Of a DNA stretch of 64,000 nucleotides, positions 22,810 through 34,600 are shown piece after piece. Numbering within the stretch: position 1 is the stretch's first letter; the number at the start of each line of letters is the position of its first letter. Where the stretch lies: assembly GCF_004027225.2 (NCBI RefSeq), contig NC_044278.2, positions 57,405,743-57,469,742 of the forward strand, given 5' to 3'. The notes beneath the pieces are model-generated. The model was given only the letters and a program-made list of their open reading frames with translations, made no database searches and had not been told where the DNA came from. The DNA comes from Strigops habroptila. Its lineage: Eukaryota > Chordata > Aves > Psittaciformes > Psittacidae. The translations under genes were made by a program, and so were the position numbers.

Positions 22810-25060
22810 TCACATTTTCTTCGTATGTTTAGTATGAAAGACATCCACTGTTGTTTCATGACAAGGTCGCAAGTCAAAATCACAGTATCCAATGCTGAAA
22901 CGACCCTGTGGAAATTAACAGAATGGACACGGTGAACACAGAATGAGCTCTTCTACAGTATAAGTTAATTAAAGAGGTCAAAGCATTCTTACCTGTGGTT
23001 TCTTAAAATAATCAAGACCCCTTCCAATCTTAATCATCCATCCGTTGTTGAATCTGTTTTAAAAAAATCATAAGTTTGAATACTATGAGCATGTTGAATA
23101 AAAAAAAAGTTATATCCACACAATGCACACTCTCCTTGTTTCAATCACAATTATTTCCTAGTGTCATCGATACCTGTATGAACCATGGAAAGCACTGTTC
23201 TGTATAAAGAGACATCTACTATTATGTTCACAGTTAGAACACGTGAAACTATCGATGGCTGATTTTGTCAAGCGAGGGCCACTGCTTCCACTTTGTTAAC
23301 CACAGCTGTAATTAGAAATTGTCTCAAAAGTTAGGGTTAAGTAGTTCAACTTAAAATAACTGGCATTCACTGATATTTTATACCACCCACCTAATTTCTC
23401 GATCATGGATTGAAGATGAAAATGCAATATTCAGTGTTACTCCATAATTCCTCAATGATTGTTGTATTTCATCCAAGCCACTTATCTGCTGATTCCTCCC
23501 ACTACCCTGTTAAAAGTAAAAATGACATGTTGTTGGGGTTTTTTTAACCATATATTCTACTTCTGGTCATCTTTTCCTAAACTCACCAACAAAAGTTTTG
23601 TAGTAATAACTTAAACCAAAAAAAAGTAACTTGGATGAAGGCAGATTTGCAGTTTCAAAGACAGGATAAAAAGCACAGAGAGATTACAGGTACACTTGCT
23701 AAGGGATGTGGAGTAGGAGCTCACCCTCAGCCCTTTGAAACTAGGTATGAATTACTACTACTTGAGGCACTGACAGTTTGTGAGGTTTTAGCTCATCAAA
23801 GCCTCTAAAATGACAACTACATGCATCCAGCTGTTGGAAGAGAAAAAAAACATAATAGATGCTTTGGTTTTGATGACATCTTCCACAACAAAGCTTTTAA
23901 GAAAATATCTTTTCCATTTAAGATTCTGCTTACCAAGAATTTGTTAGAGTTATCAGAAAACTCTAAATTTATAAAATTACTTATGTTCAACTATAGCATT
24001 TTTATTTTAATCTGTATTTTCTGCTGAAGGCATCAGAGCCTCAGTCTAGCAAGTACTGGTAAGTAAAAAAAAATAAAATCTGTATTTAAAAATAAATACT
24101 TTATATACATATATATGTGTGTATATTTGCATGTGGTATCACCTGGGTACAGGGAAATAGAAACCAAAATTTATACACTTACTTCATCATAGGAAGTGAG
24201 GAGGTGGATTGTTTTCACTTTGCATGGCCCCTTAACTAGCATCTCGCAGAACCGCAGGAAGTTATACAACTGAAAAGATTTTATTTAATTTAGTAGCTTG
24301 GAATTTTTTTAGTAGTTACACCCGTATCAGTTACACCAAGTATGTACTTGCCTGATAAACACTCCGAATGTACGGATCCTCCACCCAAACTTCGGAAACA
24401 ATCTCAGAAAGGTACTCTTGGAAGACCTTTTCATAGCTGAAACCTGTTGCATTTTCCTCTATCCTGATCTGCTTATGGTATTTGCCATCTGAAAGGAAAA
24501 GAACTCTCTTTTTTCAGTAAAGATCAGCACGTAGTTCCTGCGTTACCTACCTGATCCATAAAACGTTCACATAGCACAGGTATTTAAATGTGAACGGGTA
24601 CATGGCAGCTACCTTGTTTCTCTTTTTCAATGTGTTTCTTAATGTCTTCAGCTCTGGTCATGTACTCGGATATTTTCTGCCGGTATCGGTGCTTTTTGGC
24701 CTCATCTTTCGTGGCTGTCAATCAAAAGCACAATCAAGAGTTCTCCTCTCCCTCCCCATGAGGCGACGACGGATCAGGGCGAGCCCTCAGCGCCAAACAC
24801 GGCTCGTTTCTCCTCCAAACCACCCCTCTCACAGAGCCGGGGGTGTTCAACAACTAACCGCCCCAATGGCTCTGGCAAACGGCCGCCAAACCGCGCCGCC
24901 CGGTACCTTTCACCACCTGCAGCAGGAGGTCGATGCCTTCCTGGTAACACACTAGCGACTCCTGGAACCGAGACGCTACGTCCAGCTCCACCGCCCGCTT
25001 CACCGTCTCCGCCCCGGCCCGCTCCAGCGCGGCGGTGCCATCGCCCCCCGCCCGCGACAT
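22810..25060 (-). CDS. MITD1: MITD1, MIT domain-containing ESCRT-III partner
   Basis: Acts at the midbody in cytokinetic abscission by binding ESCRT-III tails. Seven coding exons: 24907-25060, 24613-24714, 24352-24488, 24183-24269, 23391-23506, 22993-23053, 22810-22905. Phases agree and give 250 residues (human about 249). The first two exons encode the N-terminal MIT three-helix domain ([23 protein letters not shown]). The rest is the PLD-like C-terminal domain, with [36 protein letters not shown] and [18 protein letters not shown]. The third exon ends in CAG|GCAAGT, a GC-AG intron. The ATG at 25060 fits the family start. Divergent from MRPL30, with 192 bases between the two start codons. 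Confidence 0.97.
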
Positions 25061-25400
25061 GGGCGCCGCGGCGGGGACCGGGACCGGGACGGGGCGGCCA
25101 CACCCCCGGCAGCACCGCCTCACCCGCCGCCGGGGAAACAGAAACCGAACCGGCGGCGGAGGGAAAGGGGAAGTGCTCACCGGTGATCGTTCCGCCAGCG
25201 CGGAACTGAAGTGCCGTGGAGCGGGTGCCCAGCCGGAACGCAGCGCACCGAGATGGCGGCAGTGGCCGGCCGCGGTGGCCTGGGGCCCGCAGCCGCTTGG
25301 AAGGTAGTAGCCTGGGCTGGGTTTGGTTGGTTGGTGCCTCCCCTGAGGGGAGAGCGGCAGTTGGAAAGGCCGAGGAGCCGGCGTGGGCGCCCGGCGTGAG
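24730..25400. promoter_or_regulatory. bidirectional CpG-island promoter of MITD1 and MRPL30
   Basis: Dense CpG over both first exons. The ATGs of MITD1 (minus, 25060) and MRPL30 (plus, 25253) are 192 bases apart, so their transcription starts must lie within or near this gap. The same head-to-head arrangement exists in mammals. No TATA box seen. Confidence 0.85.
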
Positions 25401-27412
25401 CACAGCCTGCTTTTCAGCCGAGAAGTGTGGTAAAGACGGGATATGTGCTCAACCGGGGCGAGTTCGAGTGACCGTGTAACCTTTTTGCAAACATGAAGAG
25501 CTATAAGGAAAGCGCAGACAAATTTTGTCCTGCTCTCTTTGCAGATGCTGGGGAAGAGGATGGAGGCGGTGGCACCCGCAGCATGGGTTCGTTGTCTCTT
25601 TACCAGGTCGAGAATTCCAGACTCGGTATGTGCTTCAGTATTCTAGAGACTGAAAAGTAGGTATTCGCCTGCTTAATTTTGTGTTTTCTGTGGCATGACA
25701 GATTTCTAGAGGCTGTGGGATAAGCAGGTTCATGGTGGGATGATTGAAGAACTGGCTGAAGGGCAGAGCCCAAAGGATTGTAGTGAATGGGTCCCCAGCG
25801 GTGTTTCCTCAGGCTTCAATTCTAGGGCCAGTTCTGTTCAATGTTTTTGTCAAAGATCTGCATGCAGGAGTTGAATGCGCCATTTGCACGTTCGCTGATG
25901 ACACCAAACTGGGAGGTGCAGTTGACTCTCTTGAGGGGCAAAAGGCCTTGCAGAAGGATCTAGATAGTCTGGAGCATTGGGCTATGATTAATGGGGTGAA
26001 ATTTAATGATTTGAAATGCAGGATTCTGCACCTAGGACAGAGTGACACCAGGCACTTGATGGTATAAAAGCTAAATTTGAGGTCACTTGTTGGTGCTTTG
26101 ACTTTTTGAGAAGAAAGGTAGTTAAACATGTTTTTGTGAACTCCTGATTCTAGGTATTTCAGCCACGGCCTGGAGATCATGAAAAGTATGGAGGTGACCC
26201 TGAGCAGCCCCACAAAATCCACGTTGTTACTAGAATTAAAAGTGTAATTGGTCGCCCCTATTGGGAAAAGAAGATAATACATGATCTTGGATTGGATAAA
26301 GTATGACCGTTGTTCTTTATACTTATTGCGTATGTCAGAAGTGTAGAAATAAAGTAGAATTAAGGTGGTGTTTTTCTTAAATTTTTCTCAATTTTGCAGT
26401 CATAAAATGTGGATTGCTTTACAGCAGCTATAAAGGTAATTGAGAAATTGATGATGTGTTTAAGAGCCAAGAGAAATGTTAATGGAAATTAGCCTTTTAG
26501 TAGGAATTCAGAATATCACTGTTTGGTATTGCTCTGCATGCCTAAGGTGAACTTCACCTTGAAACTTCTGCTAAAATGATAAAAGTACATTTGTAAATAC
26601 TTTGAATTCAGTTTTTTCTAGGTCATATTATTCAGATATTACAGGTACATGAATAAGACTTCTATATTAATGAAAAGCCTTCCAAATCCAAGACTCTTGG
26701 AGAGTTTATGTCAAAGATGTGTTTATCCAGATTTTTTAGACCAAGTGCACATTGTGTAAAGATTCATCTAGTCAGTGTTAGATTACAGAGAAAAAATGTG
26801 TGCTTGATCAATTTAAGATCTAACTGAAGGAAAGAGTCTTACCCCTGAACTCCTGTATTTACATTTATAGTACTTTTAACAGTTGGAAGAAATTTCAATA
26901 TATTGAGAATGTAATGGGAATGAAGCTGAATTTATCATTTTACTGGAATAGAGTTTGATCAAGTTTTTATTTCATATTTTATTTATGTTCTTGATGCATG
27001 ACTTTTTTAGTTACATTTGCAAATGTGGTTTATAATTTTATTGACAGTATGAAAAGCTGAGTGATCAGATAGTTGGGGTTTGGCAATGCATTTGAAAACC
27101 TGTTCTATCCTTTATACAGGCACATCAGCCGACACTGCACAAAAATATCCCTTCTGTGAATTCCAAACTGAAAGTTGTTAAACATCTGATAAGGTTTGTT
27201 AACTATTTGCTTAATTTGGAGCATTTAATGTAACTATTCTGGTCATAGGCCTTCACTAAGCAAACTCTTTTGCCTGTAGAATACAGCCCCTGAAACTACC
27301 TTATGGGTTGCCAACAGAAGAGGAAATGTCAGACACCTTTCTTACAAGCAAGGGAGAGCTTGTCATTAAACGGCATCTGAAACCCGTGGAGCAGAAAGCA
27401 ATTAAGTCATAA
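25253..27412 (+). CDS. MRPL30: MRPL30, mitochondrial ribosomal protein uL30m
   Basis: Component of the large mitoribosomal subunit. Five coding exons: 25253-25303, 25545-25625, 26154-26300, 27120-27193, 27280-27412, giving 161 residues, equal to the human length as I recall it. The first two exons encode a basic, alanine-rich mitochondrial presequence ([14 protein letters not shown]...). The conserved body follows: [57 protein letters not shown] (uL30 fold), RHLKPVEQK. All introns are GT-AG. A CR1 copy fills much of intron 2 and stops about 90 bases before exon 3. The poly(A) signal AATAAA is at 27437-27442. Confidence 0.97.
25690..26066 (+). mobile_element. CR1 LINE fragment in MRPL30 intron 2
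   Basis: Plus-strand CR1 ORF2 fragment, open for 107 codons from 25744, with clear reverse-transcriptase motifs ([29 protein letters not shown]). It lacks the CR1 3' tail, so it is truncated at both ends. Same orientation as MRPL30. Confidence 0.85.
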
Positions 27413-27436
27413 GGTGTGCTGGTTGGGTTTGTGTAA

Positions 27437-27442
27437 AATAAA
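27437..27442 (+). terminator. MRPL30 polyadenylation signal
   Basis: AATAAA 25 bases after the MRPL30 stop codon, suggesting a short 3' UTR. Confidence 0.75.
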
Positions 27443-27887
27443 ACAGATTATTTAAATCCTGGGTTAAGATTTTGTGTACGAAATGTAAGCTTAATTCTTC
27501 CCCTTTGGTATGAATGCTGAAGGTGACACTAATGCTTAAAGAAGTGTGTACAAATGCAAAATTCAATTTTGTTATTATTTGCCCCAAATATTAAGTGCAT
27601 GATAGGCCTGTGTCCTTGTGTTTTAATTTCGTGGCTAGATTTCTGCAGTTGATGACTTGCTATTAGAGAACTTTGTAAGTAAAGTCAGAGAAGTAAGTAG
27701 AATAGATCTAATTAATGATGGTGAGGATATTTCCCTCACCTTAACAGTAAAAGGTTTACAGTGGTGGTGCATGACTTCATCTTTGCTGCACAAAGGAAGG
27801 GTCTGGAATTGAAAAGCCCACTGCTTAGCAGTTGCACGAGAATTGACTGGCTATCCACCAAGAGTGTCATTTGATTCACACAGGCTT

Positions 27888-28030
27888 TTCATAGAATTAT
27901 AGAATGGTTTGGGTTGGAAAGGACCTTAAAGACCATCTAGTTCCAATCCCCTGCCACAGTCAGGGACACCTTCCTCTAGAGCAGGCTGCTCAAACCCCCA
28001 TCCAATCTGGCCCATCCAACCTTTTGGGTT
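27888..28030 (-). mobile_element. CR1 3'-end fragment
   Basis: Minus-strand CR1 tail of about 140 bases with the GGTTTGGGTTGGAAAGGACC core. Confidence 0.9.
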
Positions 28031-29870
28031 GCTTGTTCCGTAGCAAACAGTCTGTCATCTGGCCGCCTCTGTAACTTAAAAATACCTGAACTCCCCACTT
28101 GGGCTTAACAGAAGGAATGATTCACATCATGGTAACTTGTCTAATTTGTTTTTCAGGGAAGTGGTATCTCACTTTATATGTATATTTCTCGATCCTAACT
28201 GTTTAATAATAATAATAGCCTAAGAGTTGCAGTCTGTGTCTAAGTTGATGCTTTTTCTGTTCTAAAATTGCAGATGTTAGAAACCTGGAGACCCTGAAGC
28301 ACACTTCTTCAGTGCAAATTAGTAATGATGGGCTGCAAGCTTATAACACCTTTTACTGAAGAATCTTGAGTAGTACTCTGTGCATATTTGTGTTTACAGT
28401 TTTAAGAATTGTGGCCAAAGTTAGGAAGCTGCTGCTGTATCAAATGATAAAGCAGTGTTCATTGCAATGAGCATAAATGCCATAGTTTAACATGCTGTGA
28501 GCCTCTCCCATGCTACACATACTGTAGAGAAGTTAATCTTAATGACTGTATGTTATGAGAAGATTAGAAGGATACAGTCACTGAAAATGAACGTTTATCC
28601 TTTACGCATGCTTCCAGAGAAGAGTAAACACCAGTAGGAGTTCAAAGGAACAGACATATCAGTAGAGGGACATAAAAGCTGGAGGCACTGTGCTGAAGAA
28701 AAAGGAGGATAGGCTATAGTAGTGGCATTGAGGAGTGGTTCAGTGGTTCCTACAGGCAGGCTGAAGACAGAAATGCAAAACTGAGCTGAAAAACCTCAAT
28801 CTCTCAACAAGCTATGGGCTGTAGTTGCAAGGTCACAGAAAATACTGCTGTCAGTCTGATGTGTATAGAATAGCAAGGAACAAGTGAAGCAGATAAATGA
28901 ATGTTGCCTTCCTGAACGTGCATAGCATCTTGTGCTGCAGTGTGTTATAACTGCGATCTCTGTGTGATGTTGATCATGTTCCCACAGGAAGGTACTTGGT
29001 ACAAGCTGAAATTTCAGCCCTTTTGAAGAATGAGTGCAGTGCATCCCAGGTACAGGGTGTGCTTAAAAGAGATGGCACAAGTACTGGGGCCCAGAAAATG
29101 GTGCAAATGGGTCTTTTTGCTGAGGGCTAGCAAATATAAGACTTGTAGCACGATTGGTGGCCTAGAGCACTAAAGCCAGGATGGCTCAGCCTTATGGAGC
29201 ATGTTCAGGATTTGGCGGTGGCACTGCAGCCTGATGAATCTCCAACAGAGGGAGCGCTGACAGTTCTGTCATACGCTGTATGCGTGTGAATATGAATTTG
29301 TTCTATTCATTACATTATACAGACGCTACAAAAGTACTGCAGTGTAAACCAAAGAGAATGTGTTAATGAACAAGCTTGCTTGGTACTGTGCACAACTTAA
29401 AAAGTGTGTGATAAACTACCTAAGTTAGAGCAGAGCTAATAACTGTTTCCTAAGTACAGGGAAGAGAATGCTTTAGATAGTACCTGTTATTTCTGGGTAA
29501 AATTTAACTACAAGAGATGTTTACAACTATCTTTAACAAGTTGGCAGTTTTAATGAAGAATAGTATTTTCTTGAAATGTTTAATCTATGCATTAGCATGG
29601 GGGTTTCTTAAGCGGTATTTCCTCCAAGGTCACAACTGGCATATAGTCAATCTGCTATCCCAAACCTTCTCTGAATAAGCATACGTTTTCTGAAGATTTG
29701 CACTCTGGTGTAAAACCTGAACCATCAGGGTGCACAAACTCAGTGTGTGCGTCCACATCCTTTCATTAGTGGGGCATTGTAAATGTTTCATGTAAATCTT
29801 CACGAAACAGAGGTAAGAGATGCTGCCTTTTTGTGCAGGGAGCAAACAGGCTGACTTAGGATGACAGCAA
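28031..29870. other. intergenic, nothing recognised
   Basis: Between two CR1 copies. Only short chance frames on both strands and no splice-bounded coding signal seen. Confidence 0.4.
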
Positions 29871-30535
29871 AATTCAGGTTGGAAGGTACCTCGCAAGGCT
29901 CTAGTCCAACCTCCTGCTCAATGCAGGGCCAGCACTGATGTCATAGAATCATAGAATCATAGAATGGTTAGGGTTGGAAAAGTTGCTCAGGACCTTGTCT
30001 GCCCAGGTCTTGAAAACTTCTGAGGACAGGGACAGCTCAACCTCTCTGGGCAGCTTGCTCTGCTGCCTGGCTGTCCTCAGGGGGAAAGGTTATATGCAGA
30101 ATACAGTCTTGTGTCCAGTCTGGATGTCTCTTGTTTCAGCTTATGCCTGTTGTCATTTCTCTTCCCATCTTGCACTACTGGGAAGAGCCATCCTGGCTCT
30201 ATTCTCCTCAATTATCCCTCACAGGTAGGTGCTGTGGGGCTGCTGTTAGGTCCACCTGTCCCTTCTCACAGGGCGATTGCTCCAGCCCCAACCACCGTGG
30301 TGGCTCTCTGTGAAGTTCTGTCTACTTAAGTGGTCTTTCCTGTGTTAGGGTGCCCAAAACTGGACACTGTGGTCTAATAAGTGCTTAGCAGGGATGTGTA
30401 ATCCTTTCCCTTGGTCAAGCTGTGCTGTTCATGCAGCCCAGGGTACCCTTTGCTGCTTGGGCACAGGGCTTACTCACATTGAGCTTGCTTCTTGGGTAGG
30501 AGCCATTTGTCATGTCTACCTGCTGTAGCATTTAA
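29871..30535 (-). mobile_element. CR1 LINE, 5'-truncated, interrupted by a second CR1 tail
   Basis: Minus-strand CR1 of a diverged subfamily, starting with its own core (CAGGTTGGAAGGTACC). At about 29942-29982 it is split by a short second CR1 3' tail, after which the first copy resumes (GTTGCTCAGGACCTTGTC) and runs to about 30.5 kb. Confidence 0.85.
29942..29982 (-). mobile_element. very short CR1 3' tail nested in another CR1
   Basis: About 40 bases: three tail repeats (ATAGAATC units) plus the start of the GGTTAGGGTTGGAAA core, set inside an older CR1 in the same orientation. Confidence 0.7.
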
Positions 30536-30817
30536 AGTATATTCAAACAAATCTTGGTGCAATGTATGGTAGCAATGTAGAAATGGGCTGTTTTAAGAAT
30601 AAATTTCTATTTCTGTGCTATTGCTCTGTTGCAGTTCACTTACTGTTTCAGACTTGGTAGTTAATACTGTAGTGTGAGTAGGTCAATTCTAATATCATGA
30701 TACTTTTAATCACAGGTACAAAATGCTAGCTATAAAAAAAATACACCATATTTGAAACAAATAAACAAACAACCCCCCCTGTTTCCTTTAGGGAGCTCCC
30801 CTGGATCTCTGCCCCAG

Positions 30818-30893
30818 TTCTTCCTCTTTTTCTTCCTCTTCCCCTTCTCCCTCGTTTCCTTCTCCTTCTCCTTCTTTCTTCTCTACTTCTTAT
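30818..30893. repeat. polypyrimidine tract
   Basis: Two nearly pure pyrimidine blocks (30818-30853 and 30855-30884) built from CTTCTCCTTC-like units, purine-rich on the other strand. Could adopt a triplex (H-DNA) form; no gene boundary is nearby. Confidence 0.8.
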
Positions 30894-31451
30894 CCATGGG
30901 GTAGTAAAGCACAAGCCTGGTGGGGGCTGGAGCTGTTACAAAATTGGATCCCAATGCATGCAGCAAATGTTTAGGGATTGTATGGACAAGCACACAACTT
31001 GGCAAACAAGTGAGGCGTGAATGTAGGCATGAATAATGAAGCAAGATCCCCCACTAGCCAGGCCCCTGTGGTGCATAAGGGGTAATTAACGTGACTATAT
31101 GTAGCTGCAGCCTACAGGCCTCCGTGCTTAGTTAAAAAAAAAAAAGCTTTTCGAAACAAGATTTTTTTATCTATCTAAAGTATAAAATAAGAGCAATTAA
31201 TCTCTTCATTCCCAAGAGAGCGTTGGGAAGCAAGCGGCTGTTTCACAGTGCAAAAGCAGCTTGCTCATGTCCTGACACTCACCAGGGTCCTTCCCCGGTG
31301 CAGGGAGCTGACAGCCAGGTCAGCTTTGTTCTGGCCAAAGGGTTGGCTGAAAGGTTCAGGAGGTTGCCTTTCAGTGAGGTCACTGCTGCTCTTCTGACGT
31401 TCTGCTGCAAAAGAAGGAGGTGGTTTGTGTTTTTCAGAAGGTTGATCATAC

Positions 31452-31660
31452 CTGCATTAAACCAAATTAATTTCTGTGGTCACCCCAGCCGTCCTTCAGC
31501 ACTATCCCAGTGTGTGACTCTTGAAAGATAATACCAGCAATCAGTCACAGCTGGATCAACACACTGGCTTTTGCCAGCTTCTGTAATCTTGACTTGATAT
31601 TCTTCCATGTCTTCCAAATCTTTTTCTGCAATCTTCTCTGTCACTGCACGCATAACCAAT
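31452..31660 (-). pseudogene. decayed exon of a goose-type lysozyme gene (LYG2-like)
   Basis: The minus strand reads EKIAEKDLEDMEEYQVKITE...SQCVDPAV, the helix and Cys-x-(D/E)-P-A-(V/L/I) segment of goose-type lysozyme. A 4-base insertion then shifts the frame, and the next frame continues IAGIIFQESHTG...VLKDGWGDHRN, then an in-frame TAA, then FGLMQ before a GTATG donor at 31451. The catalytic glutamate codon is still readable (QES). No AG acceptor is seen at the expected 5' edge, near 31660. This matches exon 3 (37419-37615) of the intact neighbour but is closer to LYG2 and egg-white lysozyme g in wording. No other exons of this copy were found. A dead paralogue in the LYG2 position of the mammalian order. 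Confidence 0.85.
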
Positions 31661-34600
31661 GGAGAAAGGTACCTCCAAAAGTTGGGTTTTCTGTTCCAAA
31701 AGAAAAAAAAATCTGTGTGAGTCAAAAGAAATCCACTACTTCCTGGCTCCAGCTTGCTTTCCCATAGCTACCATCAACAAGAAAAATGAAAGAGAAACAT
31801 TCTTCAATTACATCCATTACAATTTATCTGACTTGCAGTCTCTTTGACTTGCCATTTATCTGCATTTTTCTATTGTCTAAACACACTGCTGCAGAAGGGG
31901 AAACATGCAAACAGCAACTGGGAGGAACAATGCTAACCTGATCCCAGCAGCTAATGGAAACCAGACTTTGGTACAGTGAATCATTTACAAGAATATTAGA
32001 CAAACATCACAGACCTGACATATTTGCTGCAGGATGTCTTCCCCCATCTCACCGCGCTTCCTGGAGACAAATGGGCTTTTTATCTGCTGGCAGCATTTTG
32101 GAGCAGCTGGCTCAGTGCACTTCCCACATGCCACCGGTATTACGGGAAACAGGAATGCCTAACAACTTGCTGTGCATTCTCCCAAACATAACAGGGTTTC
32201 TGCTCTACAGCACAAACACGATTATGATTTTAAAAATGAAATACCTTTAATTTAAACCCTATTGTTAACAGTTTGGAATTAGGAGGAGCCTCGCCTGAAA
32301 AAAACTGTCCCCCTTCAGCTGTTGGAAGCAGTAACGAATTGACAGTGGGAAAGCAGGGACCGGCACTTTTGGATGTAACAAAGTTTTTGCAGATGAAGAC
32401 CCAGCAACACTAACATGACACAGAGCTTCAACTGCTGATAATTTGGATATGCAGAGACTAGGCCATGTCCCTATTGTTATATCTACTTGTACAGCAATGA
32501 CAAAGGTGTAGGCATAAACCCAAATTATCAGGCAATGTGGATTTGAAGCTACTGTAGCTCTTCAGCAGTAAGGAAATTAGCCACTGGATGGCAAACCTCC
32601 ATGTCACTGCTAATCTATCGTGGCATGCTTCTTCCCCATGGTAAATTCTGTGAGGGTGAAATACTGTGTCACTCTTCCATCAGGTCTTTCACATTTTAAG
32701 CTGGGGAATTCATCCTGTGCCATTGCATTGAAAGATTAGAGTCTGTAATTTTTTCCTGCGCTGTTGATACCTCCCTTCAAGAACCATCTGCAAAAAGTCA
32801 CATCAGCCCATGCATGGAGCTCTTCATGTTCATGATTACGTGTGACTTTAAAGAATATTGAAACAGAGCAAAGTACGTCTGGCAGGAAGGAAAATAGAAC
32901 AGATATGGCTCATACAGAAGTGACATTAAAAAAAAAAGAAAATTCAAAATACCACTGAAGATGATTCACGAACCGGTAATCTCCAAGTGGCCTGTGCTGC
33001 TATTCCCTTATTGCTGGGGGAGAATCATAAAGGATGTACTAGTTTGCTGCTTCTACATCACATTAATTAACGCAGGCAGATAGATCTCCTGTGTTTTCTG
33101 GATCCCTACCCAGAAATTGTTGTTAATCATATATGCATGTATGGAGTCTACATGGCTGGGGAACTGTTTTCCTCAACAAACCTGTATTCAGACTACTGGG
33201 GGAGAATGGCATGTCTGCATGGTGGGACAACAGGACAACAGCCCTGTAACTTGTGCGACATCAAGCAGGCTGCAGCTCACAGGCTCCAGCAAGAGCTCTG
33301 GAGCTGCTGCAGGCTCGGGTCTCCAGGGATAGAGAACCTGCTGTGACTTTTGTCAGTGCTCTTTGCAGCATCTCTCACTTGTCCCCTGCTCAATTGCCAT
33401 GGAGGAGGCAGTGTGCAAGCCACACAGCATTGCGGTCTCTCCTGCTATGTCAGGTGTACAGGTGGTGGCTTTGGGCCGCCTCAAAACTGACCCAAATCAT
33501 GGTTTATGGCATGGGTATGCCTTGTGCTCACTGTTAGTTGAGGTATTCAGCAACCTCCAATTCAGATCCAGCTCATCCATCTTTTTCTTCATCTTTCAGA
33601 AAGGCTACAAAAAGCCTGTCAGAGTGTAGTTCTGCCATTGATCATAGACGACCTTTAAGGCCTCTTCCGACCCAAACCATTCTGTGGTTCTGTGATTCTA
33701 GGATCACTTTTAACACTGAAATGGGAAAAATCAGTCCATGTGCATCCAGCATGGGAGTATTTAGTTTCAAGGAAGGCAATTAAATAAACTGAGGCAAGCA
33801 TTAGATTCGACAGTCTCCAGCAAAAAGGAGCAGCCCCAAACCAAAGAAGCCTGCCAAGTACCCTGGACACTGTTCAAAAATACCATGTTAGAAGCTCACA
33901 CTAGAAGATGCCACAACTCAAGAAGGAAAAATGTTGCCCCCTCATAAGATGAGCCTAGCATTTTGGGGTGCAGTCCTGAGTGTGACCAAGGCAACCACAG
34001 AGAAGCACCGTCCTGGGAGCAGGTTGCTGGCTAGGAAATCCCAGCCTGCTTTTTCAATGAGTAACAAAGCAGAACAAGCTCAGTTATTCAGCACTGCATT
34101 ACTGTGGTGGCATTTCCCTTTGTTTTCTGCATCTCTTGGAGAGACATGGATATGTGGCTCAAACTGATCAGACTCCAGCATTCAGAGTCAGTCATCAGAT
34201 CAATCTGCTCAGCCATGTAGCTTACAGCTCTGGCCCATGGGGACTTGTTCTTGGCAGTGGTTTCCTACTGCTTCAGTTACTGCTGAAACAGGTTGTTTAA
34301 TTACTCCCTCTGCCTGGTGTCTATGACAGTCAGTCATTGAAGCCCCAGACTTTAGACAGATCCCTGCCTGAGCCATGGAGGGACCTGCAGCTTACGAGGT
34401 CGATGACAGAGAAAGCTTCCCACCTCACATTTGCTGGTTATTGTAGGAAGCACATTTAAATACATTTCGCAGTACTGACATCAGTTGTAAAACCAAAGCA
34501 CAGGACCCTGACAGAGAAGATTTTTCTCCCTTGACTGTAATTTACTGTCTTTTTGATTTGCTGATCACTGATTCTGATGCAGCAATGTTAGCCCGTAGAA

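Noticed and set aside
31223-31531. Possible downstream exon of the dead lysozyme gene on the minus strand
   Set aside because: A fair acceptor (CTTTTGCAG) and a GTGAGT donor are present, but the translation between them does not resemble lysozyme g.
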